DNA from: Apostichopus leukothele
Lineage: Eukaryota; Echinodermata; Holothuroidea; Aspidochirotida; Stichopodidae
Length of the DNA stretch: 22,650 nt
Direction of reading: 5' to 3'
NCBI GenBank assembly: GCA_010014835.2
Contig: JAAAKB020000021.1
Location: 2,443,776 to 2,466,425, forward strand
Both the position numbers and the translations under genes were made by a program. Position 1 is the stretch's first letter. Each line of letters begins with the position of its first letter. The notes below the pieces were generated by a model, which saw only the letters and a program-made list of their open reading frames with translations, did not search any database and was not told the DNA's origin. Shown piece after piece: positions 1 through 10,831 of the stretch.

Positions 1-56
1 TGTGTGTCTGTGATGATTTCGGTAAGGCTTTCGCACGCTAGGAGGGTAAAGCTGTG

Positions 57-119
57 GTGGGAGGGGTTTGGGGGGGAGCTGGGGGGTGGGGGGGTGGGCG
101 GAGGAGGACGAAAGGGGGA
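57..119 (+). repeat. G-rich tract with G-quadruplex potential
   Basis: At least six runs of three to seven G, separated by short spacers, lie on the plus strand in about 60 bases, in otherwise AT-rich DNA. The pattern fits the usual four-run rule for an intramolecular G-quadruplex several times over. The minus strand, which is the strand transcribed as SNRK RNA if the intron reading is right, would carry the C-rich version. It may simply be a decayed G/A-rich microsatellite. Confidence 0.6.
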
Positions 120-1273
120 GGCATAGCTGTTAGATAACTTTGTCCCTATGTGGCACTATGGCCATACTGTACCTTGTTTTCAGGATAGTACCACTTTAAA
201 ACAAATACAAAATTTTGGCATGATGACAAACACTTTACTAGCCTGTTTACCAGTGCATGGGTAAAAAAAAACCCTTAACTAAAACTTTGTGGAATATCCT
301 TTCATATCTAACCAACCAACTAATCAAAATATGCTATTGTTAAAGTATAAACAGTAGAGATGGCAGTCAAGACTGGCAATATGGTGATTTAACTTACAAC
401 ACAGTATTGTAACTGCACACTGCATATATTCAAGTATACTGTACATATGTAATATGTATACTACACAATGTGTTTAAGATACATGTAATATAACGAGAAG
501 CTGTATTACTGTTGCTTTAAGCAATTGCAGGTTTCTTTCCCCCACTTTCACTACCAATTCCACTCATTTCAATCACTTCATTATAAATGCAATAAAGATG
601 TGAAATTAAAGACTGGTCATTTAGAAAACAAAAACAAAATATTGATGTGTACATAAGAAAGAAGAACAGACAGAAAGAAAAAGAAAATTACTAGAATTTG
701 GAAGTCCCTTCAAAATAAAAAAGCAACTGAACTTCTTTGACACTAGACGATGTGGGAGGATGCCTTAAAGTTTAAACCTTTGCAATCTTAGAATAGGTAA
801 TTCTACGAACTGACAAGCAAAGGCTAAGAGCTGCTTTTAACTGACTGTGAAAGCTTTCAAACAAGGCCAGCGAAAGGATATGCCGACCCAAGGCAAAACA
901 AAAGATTTTCCTGTTGGCCCCTTCTGGCATCTTTTTTGTTTGCTGAATTTTAGGCAACAGTTCTCGAAAAAAATTGAACATTGAGAGTTTACGAGTCCTG
1001 TTAAATTCATCCCCTTTGTCTTGCAACTTGGCACGTATCATTGCTTCTTGAGAATTAGCAACATTTTATGTTTCCACTAACACTAGCTAAACATGGAAGA
1101 GATGAATGTAAAGAAAATAACATTAAATGGAGTAAATAAAGCATCTTTCTAGAATTTCTGCACCTAAACGAAAACTAATAACATAATTCGTAAGAAAAGT
1201 TTCCATTCCAATTTCAGTTCTGAAATTCTGTCACACGACAATTTTGTTGATATCGCATTTATTGCACACAAAC

Positions 1274-1309
1274 TTGAGTAAATTAGAAAATGTTGAGTAA
1301 ATTAGAAAG
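1274..1309 (+). repeat. Short 19-bp tandem duplication
   Basis: The 16-base word TTGAGTAAATTAGAAA occurs at 1274 and again at 1293, giving a 19-bp period with two copies. It looks like a simple local duplication in AT-rich DNA, without other content. Confidence 0.7.
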
Positions 1310-4300
1310 AATAACATATTTTTTAGTTATTTTCGTCTTATTTGGAATGAATTTCTACAATTCAAGCTAATAAACTACATTGTTTTGCAGTTTTACTATG
1401 AACAGAGCACCCAAGATTTATCAAAATCAAAATCAAAACAAAATGATGCTTTAAGAAAGTAAAAATGATTTCTTGATGAAAATGCATTTTTCCTACCTTT
1501 CCAAATGATGGAACAGTTGTGCAACTTTAATATATAAAGGAAAACGATACTTATAAATTTGCACATAGTGAAATTACGTGAATCCGGTTACAAATTATGA
1601 ATTCATTTTAACCAGCTCAAAATAATTTTCAGTTATTTGAACTTTTCCTTAAAAAAAAGAAATCCTTTAACACCTGTGTGCACGTAACGTACATGCAATT
1701 CCTCTGTCCAACAGTTTTAACACCAAAATGTGACGTCAGCATGGTATAGTGTTGTTATTGATTTTTTCATTTCCCCAAACAACGGAAAGATGGAAAGGTC
1801 ACGCTATTCAGGAATCTTACATCACTCGGGGATACAGAAGCTGCACGACTACAGTAAATAATGGCTATATATGTAATTGAGACTGTAGTCAGGCATGTGC
1901 AAAACATCTTTAAAGCTTAAAGGTTTCCTATCTGCTATTAAAAAGCTGCTTCTTTTGTCATTTCATTACCCATTTTCTGATACTTTTTTTTATCAAAATC
2001 ACAGAGAGTATTAATAATTCAAAATCCGATTCCACTTTCATCAAACACAATCAGAAGACATAAAAGACATGAAATACTCCGTAAGATTTTTTTCTTTTCA
2101 CTATTTACATAAATCTTCATTAGTGCATAATTAATGACTTGAAACACTTCCAAAAATTTGTTTTTGTTAAAATAGGAAAAGTATGGTGATATACTGAATG
2201 TATGTTACTGAGAATATCAGTACATCTGACATGAATCTACACACATGATACAATACTAACGTAATATACCTTCACATTAACTATGTGTAGGGTAGACATC
2301 AATGTATGGAGCCATTGTACACTGTGTGATTTCAGAGACTTTCATGTCCATTGTGGGAACTTCTTGCTTGATATTACTGGTACTCAAACATCCTAAAGAA
2401 ATTCTAGGACAATGTCAAGCGTACTTCATGAACAATGTCACTGACCAACTAATTTAAACAGTAGATGTTAGTTTATTTAATTGTACTACATGGTGGTGTA
2501 CGTGCATGGAGCAATGGACAAAGGGTACACTCAGCTACTGTACACTATACACTTCAGTGCAATGTGTGAACAGCACATGAACTTTAATAGGGGTCACTGC
2601 CTCTTGCACACCAAAGGCTTCATAGTGAGCAGCTGTTTATTTTCACTTTCTGTTTTAATTGTTAATTTATTCACATCCACAGACAGACAGAACACAATAT
2701 GTTCTGGTTTAATTCAAGTACAGCCCTATGTCCTTTGGGATTTTCTCATTGTACTGATGATGATAATGAAAATTATGGTTATGGGTAGAAATTACAGCTA
2801 AAATTCCAGGCTTGTTAGTCTAAAGATCATCTGAAGACAGCTAATTGTGTGTTAGTCTTGTACACTGTACAGTATAAAACAATGTTGACCACACAATAGT
2901 GTACATAAACTTTGTGACAAATCTCCATCAATAGCTCAACCAATCTTATGAAAAATCTAAATGATTGCTATCCATATTTCAAGACTTTGTTTTATTCTTT
3001 CATTCTTTTAACAGGTCACAGTACTAGCAGAATAGCTTTTACTCCATTATTTATTGAACAAGAACATAACTTCTTAATGAGGAAGTACAATACATAACAT
3101 CATGGATGCAGACAATGCTATCCACAGTTAAATAACATTCATACATGTACCAATACATGTCCATACGAATTAACGGACCTGAACAGTGGAGCAAGACTTC
3201 CTCTATCTGGCTAAATCTGTATTCAGGCAATTAATCTGACACTACCAAATGTAAACCAGAAGTATCGGATGGTCACCAATTTCACCAATTAATGAAACCG
3301 AAACACCTCCTAAGCTATAAACAATAGTATCCTTTTCCTCATTGACAAATATAATAGTCTCATTTGACCATTCGTTTTCTTAAATGTCTGTTAGAAACAG
3401 GCAGGATAACAGTGCAACTGTTGGCATGTACAGTCCAGATTTTCAAAACACTTTTGGGACACATTTTTGGAAACTCTCAGGAAGGCTATTCCATATGAAC
3501 AATTATTAATGAGCTCTGTAATGTTCTACAAGGTACTAATACTAGCAGAGACACAGCATTAATTGAGTGAAATAAAAATAATAATGATAAAAATAATTGG
3601 AAATGCCACTCCATATGTACCAACAAGTATACATGTACTGTAGGGATCAAATCCTTTCTGTGTCGAAGAAACTTTCATATAGGCCTACATTTTTGAAGAC
3701 CTCATGAAATATGATTTGATTCATTGGATGGAAATGAATGTTTGTATGCACACAAAATATAATTTTAAAGTTGGCTGTAAATCTTACAAACATTCAAACT
3801 TGAAACGGTGGATTCAGTACTACTACCCAAATCTGATTGGTTTTTGTAATTTATGAGCGACGATACAAGTTACATGTCTCCAGTTTAATACAATATCAAC
3901 TTTCGTCACCTCCCTAACCTACTAAAACTGGTCACATTTTGGCAAACTGTCCTGCAGAAAGTCCATTTTGTTAAAAAGAATGAAGACTGGTGAAAAGGTA
4001 ACATTTGAAAATGAACGAACACGTGCAGGATAAGATGTCCATGGCATGCATTTCGCACAACTGGTACATATACATCAAACCTACATGTAAGGGGCGATCC
4101 TGTCTGAAAGAAACAATACATGCAATCGAAAACATGAAAAATTCAAGGATACTTTGTTATTCGTTGTAGGTGAACTAGGTGAAGAAACTCCTTTCTGACT
4201 TCTAAATAGCTCCACAAGAATGTTTGTGTATAGACTTCAAAATGGTAGATTGGGAAGGAGAAGGTCAGTGACCTTAGATAAGGCCATTGGGGGCACAGTG

Positions 4301-5120
4301 CAAGAATGTTACCAATTAATAAGCTAGGGTAGATAGGTGTGCGTAGGTAAAGGAGACAAGTACAGTAAGTGAGGAGTCAAGTAAATTGTAAGTTGTGAAG
4401 TTTTATTTAGTGTTTTCAATTTAAAGCTGCAGTTGAGTTAATTTTGTTGAAATTTTCATAGTTACTTTTCCCTTACTAAAATTCCATCACAGTGGAGGGC
4501 ATTAGCTTGACAAGTTAAATAATCTAATATCTAGTCACAAATTCAGTGTCCTAGCAGTAGGTCACTGAAGTGCAGTATGAGGATAAAATGAGGATATAAT
4601 CCCACAATGGAGCTAGAAAGTTCAGTTAGGCAAATGATATTTCAACTTTCATTCTCATAGGATTGTCTTTCCTCTCAAAAAAAAGAAAAGAAGGTGTTTT
4701 CCATTTTTCTTCCAAACATCTCAAAAACTTGACAAGTTCTTTAATCATAGAATTCTCTACCCACTACATGCACAAAGCATTGATTTGCTTCTGCTTCAAG
4801 GCTGTAAGCAAATCCCACTCTAGGCTTTGGAAAAAGCTCTTGAAAAAATAATCCACTCAATTATTCCATGATTAGCAATTCAACCTACATGTTCACTGCA
4901 ATATCAGGATCAATCAATTTTCATGGTCGGATGGAAGATGTGTGTGTTTCTGCTAGCCATCACAAGACTGTTGAAACGTACAGTTTGTACTACAGTAGTA
5001 AGGTAGTGGTCTATAGATACATATCATGGGTGCAATACACATGATATAACGTGCATGTACTGTAATTTGTCCTTTGCCCATACATACATTATTTGACAGG
5101 GAGCTGATCTGATATCTCTA

Positions 5121-5453
5121 TGCATCACTCTGTGTAGTACTATAGCATCCTCATTGAAGCTTACATCCTTTTACCTGCCTGTATCAGACATTTTCATCCC
5201 TATATATACATCACTGTGTGTAGTACTTAACTATAACATCCTTATTGAAGCTTACAGCATTGTCCCTGCATGTATCAGACATTTCATCACTTTATATGCA
5301 TCACTGTGGGTACTAATAGCATCCTTATTGAAGCTTACAGCCTTTTACCTGCCTGTATCAGACATTTTCAGCTCTATATGCATCACTGTGTGTAGTATTA
5401 TAGCATTCTCATTGAAGCTTACAGCATTCTACCTGACTGTATCAAACATCTTC
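5121..5453 (+). repeat. Minisatellite, four copies of an 83-91 bp unit
   Basis: The landmark word GAAGCTTACA recurs at 5156, 5247, 5330 and 5414, so the unit lengths are 91, 83 and 84 bp. Each unit carries, in order, TGCATCACTxTGTG-like, ATAGCATCCTCATT-like, GAAGCTTACA, TACCTGCCTGTATCAGACAT-like and a CTATAT spacer. The first copy starts near 5121, with some similarity from about 5105, and the last is incomplete. The open frame of about 100 codons through it (5154-5456) exists only because the unit happens to lack stops; its translation repeats with the unit and is not a gene. The 8-bp length difference of the first unit comes from extra bases around the TAGTACTTAACTAT segment. Confidence 0.88.
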
Positions 5454-6640
5454 TAGGCGATTGAGACAAATTTTCAAGTCGATTGTATTGTTCCAACAGG
5501 CAATTAGTATAGTATTAAAATTAGTACTTTAATATCACATAATCTGAAAATTACATTGTTGATGATCTGTTGTTGAACCAGACTTATATCAAATATTCAT
5601 AGATATGTAATACTTGTGGATAACCCTCAACTTTAATAACTAAAGGGATATTTAGAGTCGTCAACCATCAGACTGCTCCCTAATTACCAATGCTGTTTTG
5701 CCAAAATAGAGGAACCTTATGTCCCACAAACTTAATGCATTAGTTTATGATTCATTTGCATATCTTTGAGTTTTACTCATAATTGTTTCATTCCTGGCGG
5801 TGCAATATTTGTGGACTACGAGAAAACCCATCTTTTAATGGTCAACTTTGGTACTACTAGCATTAAGACAAATCTAATAAACACATAATGTAGCTTCAAA
5901 GTGAAAGGAGACCACTACAGACTAGTGAGTTCTGGTAATGCACTTCAACAATCCTGGAATAATATCAAATAATGGTCAGCCTGAAATTAACTCTGTTCAC
6001 CCAAAGAACACATCAGACTAGAGGAGACTACAGTAGTTGTTCAAAATAGGACTTTGGGGATAAGCATATCTGGAAGGTTTATGGCAAAACAAAATTATCT
6101 GCCCACTTGAAACAGAAAGCTTTGCAATAACACCTTGTCCTTAAACTACAAACAATGAAAAAACTAGATCTTGACAATCAACGTTAAAAAGTATGGCACT
6201 TGTACAGCTAGAGTAAGAATATGGAACTCCAATATATTGCCCCAGTTATTTGTTATGATAAAAGGAGTTTCCCACGCACTGAGAACAGCAGATTAAATAC
6301 ATTACTTCTTATAGGTTTGTGTGATCATCTAAACAGCAAGGCAGCATACCTCAGTCCTAGTCATGCTTTGGCAACTGAAATCCCCAAAACTTACTGGTTT
6401 GGGTAAAATCCAAAAACGATGGCCAGGATCGAAATATTAATGGAAAAACGTTGAAACAAATCTAGATAGAATCTATAGTTTGTGTAGTTTCCTTCTGAAT
6501 GGTACTATGGTACCGTCTATTTATTATATTCATCATATTTCTTTATAAACCTGCAGTAGTTTGGCTGGCAATATGATTTCGGCTCTTCACCTAGAGAGAT
6601 ATACTTGGGCTCACCTCATACTTACACAATCAAACAATGA

Positions 6641-6688
6641 CTATAGTAATATCCCATAACTAGTCTATATTAATATCCCATAACTGGT
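6641..6688 (+). repeat. 24-bp tandem duplication
   Basis: Two adjacent 24-base units, 6641-6664 and 6665-6688, share the core TAATATCCCATAACT and differ at only two positions. This is a recent local duplication with no further structure around it. Confidence 0.8.
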
Positions 6689-6915
6689 GAGTGCTCATGA
6701 AATTATGTAAAACAGATCAAGTTCAACGTTTTTCTTTGGGTTGAATGCTAAAATGTCAAGTAAGTACTGTACAAAACACCAAACATGTCCTGGTAAACAG
6801 AAGCCCATTTGTACAAGCAAGTTTATTTGTTGAGAAGAATATGAGCTCAGTGCATGTTATCACACAATCCACACTCTGTGTGTCAAGGTAGATGGACTGA
6901 GGCAACAAGAGACGT

Positions 6916-7265
6916 AATGATAATAATATGCATTAATCAGACCGGAAGGAAGTTAATTTATCATGCTAAACAGCCCGCCGCCCATGCATGTGCGGAGAAA
7001 GAGCTGAATGGCAGGACTTAGCTCACACTTAATGTCTGCTGGCTGTCGAATAAACACAGTTCTAACTCATTCTGGGTCTGATTCATTGATTGCAAGACCA
7101 TTTCAGATGGGAACACCTTAGAATGCTTCTGTACGAGAACCACACCTTACCCTTATCAGCCAGGGCTCGAACCCACAACCTCTCTCATGCTAGCTATCAT
7201 TGTTTCTAATGTCACCCAGCTTAAGGCATTGAACCATATCACTTACAGTATTACAATTAGCATCA
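6916..7265 (-). mobile_element. tRNA-derived SINE, minus strand
   Basis: Read on the minus strand from about 7262, the sequence has a box A-like TGGTTCAATG, then, 63 bases on, GGTTCGAGCCC, a perfect box B (plus-strand GGGCTCGAACC near 7164-7175). The wide spacing and the GAGAGAGGTTGTG just before box B fit a class II tRNA (Leu or Ser) with a long variable arm. A body unrelated to tRNA follows, and near 6916-6935 the minus strand reads ATTATTATCATTAC, like the short A/T-rich tail of many invertebrate SINEs. Both ends are estimates, and I could not define target-site duplications. Such an element is copied by LINE enzymes in trans and codes for no protein. It could instead be only a tRNA-like head with unrelated flank. 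Confidence 0.55.
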
Positions 7266-7303
7266 TGATTCAAAACTTTCTTAATAGAGATGAAAAAAGA
7301 GAT

Positions 7304-7320
7304 CCCCCCCCCCCCCCCCC
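7304..7320 (+). repeat. Poly-C run of 17
   Basis: An uninterrupted C17 follows GAT and is followed by an A-rich, K-codon-like tract. It accounts for the Pro-rich and Gly-rich frames on the two strands here (7187-7408), which are not genes. Such runs are prone to length variation and sequencing error. Confidence 0.95.
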
Positions 7321-7449
7321 TCCAAGACAAAAGAACAAGTACAAAAAGAAACAAACGGAAAACAAAATAGAAATGGGAAGAAACAGGACAACAGATCACA
7401 AAGAATGAGAGAAAGAATTTTCATAATGTGAACAATCAACTGCTAATTC

Positions 7450-7506
7450 ACTGTACTGTGATACAGTACAGTTGTACAATGGATGCAGTGAGCACTGTAT
7501 AGTGCT
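7450..7506 (+). repeat. Two adjacent perfect hairpins
   Basis: The first is a 10-bp inverted repeat at 7450-7459 and 7463-7472 (ACTGTACTGT and its complement) around a 3-base spacer. The second, at 7491-7506, pairs AGCACT with AGTGCT around GTAT. The intervening bases repeat the TGTAC and GCAGTG words. I know of no gene this belongs to. It may be a decayed palindromic element or a by-product of the many TACTGTA/TACAGTA words in this AT-rich DNA. Confidence 0.6.
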
Positions 7507-8205
7507 TACTTGTACTTCTCAAATTGACTACATCTCCTCTATGTCACCAGAATATTACAGTAAGAGAGAGTGGGACTTTACATGACAAATAAATTTTGAT
7601 TTCGCTGTAAATTCAATGCAGCGCAAGGTTTTTCGAACCAACCGTTTTTGACAAGTGACACATTCCAAACACGTTATGTTAGCACATGTGTTTTCATTGA
7701 GCGCAATTAAAACTTCCTAATAACGTAGAAGCATTCAATCAAAGTACATCCTTTACTATTCAAGTTAAGAGAACAGGGTGCATACAGTTATATATCCTAC
7801 CAGTACAAACTAGGAAATTTGATTTGTTAGATTATCTTTCTTTCTAGATAGTTGTTTAGATGACAAAAGGTATGTTTGATTGGCTGATATTAAAGGAGAG
7901 CTGTTCTGTGAGTTTGCTGCCACTTAAATTTTCATGAGTACAAAAAGGTAATTTTTTAGTCTATTTATGATGACCATTTTAAGAAATTGCCTTAAAGCAA
8001 TTATTCATATATTTTTACACTAACATGAGCCCATTATGATCTACTTCATGAAGTTGCTTAGTGAAGTATCACTTGGATATAACGGGAGTAAAAGTCAAAA
8101 TTATTGAAGTTTTTCCAAGTTTTCATTACAATAATACTAAATGGACAATGGAAAACTGACTGAACATTGATAAACAATGGGGGGAAAAAAGAGCAAAAAA
8201 ATTGT

Positions 8206-8279
8206 TGGTTAGAATGAGAATTGAGCTAAGTGACCTCAGGGTTACAAACCTTGCGCTCTACCAACATAGCTATACAACC
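8206..8279 (-). tRNA. Decayed tRNA-Thr(TGT)-like sequence, probable pseudogene
   Basis: On the minus strand the 74 bases fold as a cloverleaf. The acceptor GGTTGTA (8279-8273) pairs with TCTAACC (8213-8207) at six of seven positions counting one G-T. U8-A9 is followed by a D stem GCTA/GAGC with loop TGTTGGTA, the canonical box A. The anticodon arm is CAAGG-TTTGTAA-CCCTG with anticodon TGT, which would read Thr ACA codons. The variable loop is five bases. The T arm is decayed: the usual GGTTCGAATCC is replaced by something like TAGCTCAATTC, with about one extra base, so box B is poor. A run of seven T (plus-strand A at 8195-8201) follows four bases after the discriminator, as in a Pol III terminator. 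Poor box B suggests an inactive copy; a SINE head is the alternative. Confidence 0.45.
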
Positions 8280-8499
8280 CCTAGATGTGGCAATCTCTAT
8301 TCATAGACACTTCCTTGCTGGGGGCGCCAGTCAGAAGCCACAGTACCCTTACATAATACATACCGTCCGTGTTTAAGCAAAGATCACACCCTAGTTTCAT
8401 ACCATACAACATAGAAAGCGACTGGGAAGGGATTTCAAGAGAAATCTGGCTTTTTATGTACAACTACATTTAAGTAAATTAGCAACAGAAAACCAACTG

Positions 8500-8607
8500 G
8501 GAAAAGAGCGAAGAAATATCTTCCCAGAGAGTTTCAAGCTCCTTGAGCTCCCTTCTGGGTGGATATGTGCGTTATAAATCACCATTATTATTATTATAAT
8601 TATTAGT
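8500..8607 (+). mobile_element. SINE/LINE-like 3' tail with ATT repeats
   Basis: The plus strand reads GGATATGTGCGTTATAAATC and then an (ATT)n-type stretch ending near 8607. A 'GCG-TTATAAA' segment ahead of short ATT repeats is the common ending of tRNA-derived SINEs and their partner LINEs in aquatic animals. I could not find a matching head on the same strand upstream, so this may be a 5'-truncated copy. The boundaries are approximate and no target duplication was seen. Confidence 0.35.
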
Positions 8608-10357
8608 GATCCATACATTGCCATTTCTTTGCTTGGGAATCGCCACGGACTACGGGTTGGATAACGATTGGAATACTGACTGGAAATGAAAACTTTTTTT
8701 TTTATTATTTGGTCAAAAATATGTTAAACTTAACTTAAAATTCACTACTTGTAATCTGCAATGCACTCTGTTAATATCCGGAATCACTGACTTTGTTTTT
8801 AAAACTGACATTTTTCAGATGAAAAAATGAACTGTAAATGTAACTTGCTCACAAGTTTGTGAAAAATATTTTGGAACTGTATCCAATAACTTAGGCACTT
8901 AATATATAGACACCTTTACAGTAGAATGAGTATCAACTACTCAATAATTACACATTTTGCAATTTAACATTTCAGGATACATTTGCTTGTTCAGAGAATA
9001 ATTACTTACTGTGTGAACATTAACAGCTTATATTGTCATCTATTAAACAAAACTACCACAGAATATCTCATATAGTGAACTTTAAGGGAGAAAGCTTTTT
9101 CACACGCGATGCAATTTAATCACCAATATTTAATGGTCTATGTTCAATGAGCAACATACAATACCATTTGTGGGTTAGTGGGGGTGTAAGCCTAAACTGC
9201 ATCTAGCAAAAAAATCCAGGATTTTGGTCAATTCAGATTTTTAAGGCATGTGAAGAATTACACGTGTGAAGGTCTTTGACCTTTCGTGTATTTTTTTCTC
9301 CTCTGATCTGTAGGGCCTTCACAAGAATTGTAAAGTGTACTGTCATAATTGCTAGTGTTTGAATATCAGCTTTACGTCACTCTCATGCTAAAATTACTGT
9401 AAATGAAACAAATGTTATCAGCACTGGGAAAGATTAGACATTGCCCCTGTTGTAGTGTAATTGCACTGTGCATGTAGTAAGTGTTGCCATATAGAGCACT
9501 GCGACAGTTCATCGCCTAAATCGTCTTATCGCATTTGTTTACAATCAAGGGGTGTGAGTGACAAGCAAGACAACAAAAGGAACTAATGCAAGAGCTACAA
9601 CAACAGTAGAAGGACTTGAAAGTGTGAACAGGAAACACTGTTCCACTTTGATTCTAGCTATAGCCTATCATGCCAAGCAATCCAAAACAGAACAGCATTA
9701 TGTGCACAACGGCTTAAGTTATTTTTTCTTTAAATATAGCACATTGTCCAAACAGAAGCTGATATTTACATTAAGTAAGGTTTGGTTGTGGGACACATTC
9801 CAGCAAGATTATGAACATATAAGAGTGCCTTGCAAATTACAAATTTTTGCTCAGCACTAATGTATTTCAAGCTAAATAATAGCAGACCACATCTGGTTTT
9901 GCAGATCCAGGAAGTAGTTTAGTGATCAAATTTCGTGTAATAACAGTTTTGAAGTCTTCCGAATTTGCTCCCCTTATAGATACTATGGTTCACGTGTAAT
10001 AAAAATACGGTTATATATGCGTATTTGAACTTGTACAGCAATTTGACACATTTGAATAGTGTTTTACGATTGGATACTGGGGTCGCAGTACAAAAATGTC
10101 GCCAATTGTTGTAAGCCAGGTAGAAAAATGTGCAGATGTTAAGGAGACAGGTCGGAGAGGAGTGATGTAAATACTAGGATTCTGTTGGCAAGAATCTGCT
10201 ACACTTGTATAACAATTCTAAGTGTTTCACATGTCAGCATGTTTAATTATATATGTCAGATGAATTAATTTTCCCCCTGAGACCCTCCTGCAAAGGTTAC
10301 TGCAGGTATTTTCTTGTTTACAAACCAAACATTAATTATGTGTTGTAAATAACTTAC

Positions 10358-10831
10358 CAACTGCTGGGGCATCGTAGGAATCACCCAGAAGGATCTCTGG
10401 AGCCGAGTACGCTAGACTACCGCATGATGTCTCTAATTTTTGTCCTGGACTGTAGAGATTACTAAATCCAAAATCAGTCAGTTTCACTACTCCTTGTTTC
10501 TTGAAAAATATGACGTTTTCTGGTTTAAGGTCCCTATGAACAACATGCATCTTGTGACAATAGGAGATGGCCTGTACTATTTGTTGGAAGTATGTGCTAG
10601 CCAGATCCTCGTCCAAACCGCTCTCATGTTGCATAATATAATCGTACATGTCGCCCCCATCTCCAAGCTCCAGAATCAAGTAAAGCTTGGACTGGGTGTC
10701 AATGACCTCGTAGAGACGAACAACATGAGGATGCTGTACCAATTTCATGCACCTAACTTCCTGAAAAAGATGAGCTAGGGAAACTTCATCCAATTTAGTC
10801 TTGTCGATCACCTTGACGGCAACTTTTTCAC
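10358..10831 (-). CDS. SNRK: SNRK kinase, coding exon 2 (residues 42-199, kinase domain core)
   Basis: SNRK is a Ser/Thr kinase of the AMPK-related family that is switched on by LKB1 phosphorylation of its activation loop; in vertebrates it acts in metabolism and vascular and cardiac cells. This exon starts after a TTTCAG acceptor, completes the split Gly codon from exon 1 and ends at GTT G before a GTAAGT donor, so it is 474 bases with phase 1 at both ends. Visible in order are VAVK with catalytic Lys48, alpha-C Glu66 in [16 protein letters not shown] (140-147, catalytic Asp142), DFG (161-163), activation-loop Thr176 in ETSCGS, and APE (185-187) within [11 protein letters not shown]. The words [27 protein letters not shown] and the [16 protein letters not shown] stretch separate SNRK from AMPK, NUAK and SIK. 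No key residue is missing. The domain is cut at DAPAV; the C-lobe, UBA-like region and tail lie outside or were not found. Confidence 0.97.

Larger units (their letters stand above)
1..10357 (-). other. Presumed large intron of SNRK (intron 2), no exon recognised
   Basis: SNRK exon 2 ends at 10358 with a clean GTAAGT donor on the minus strand. The following coding exon should begin with a split Asp codon followed by a motif like IWSLGV. I looked for this and for the later UBA-region motifs on the minus strand and saw neither. The stretch is AT-rich, dense in stops and full of simple and dispersed repeats, listed separately. Between those repeats (about 121-5120, 5454-6640, 7507-8205 and 8608-10357) I see nothing gene-like. 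A short exon, or an unrelated nested gene with short exons, could still be missed by eye. Confidence 0.55.

Noticed and set aside
772-1041. 89-codon minus-strand frame (MIRAKLQDKGDEFN... to ...SKIAKV) and an overlapping 65-codon frame
   Set aside because: There is no recognisable domain, and two overlapping frames are open in the same stretch. No good acceptor, donor or start context frames it. It could be a fossil exon, but nothing supports this.
2481-2801. 106-codon plus-strand frame
   Set aside because: It is rich in Cys, Met, Val and Ile as expected from AT-rich random sequence and has no motif. Neighbouring DNA has the same composition.
5154-5456. 100-codon plus-strand frame
   Set aside because: It is a translation of the minisatellite; its amino acid repeats follow the DNA repeat.
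7187-7408. Pro-rich (plus) and Gly-rich (minus) frames
   Set aside because: They are products of the C17 run and the A-rich tract next to it.
10440-10778. 112-codon plus-strand frame opposite SNRK exon 2
   Set aside because: It is the antisense shadow of the kinase exon.
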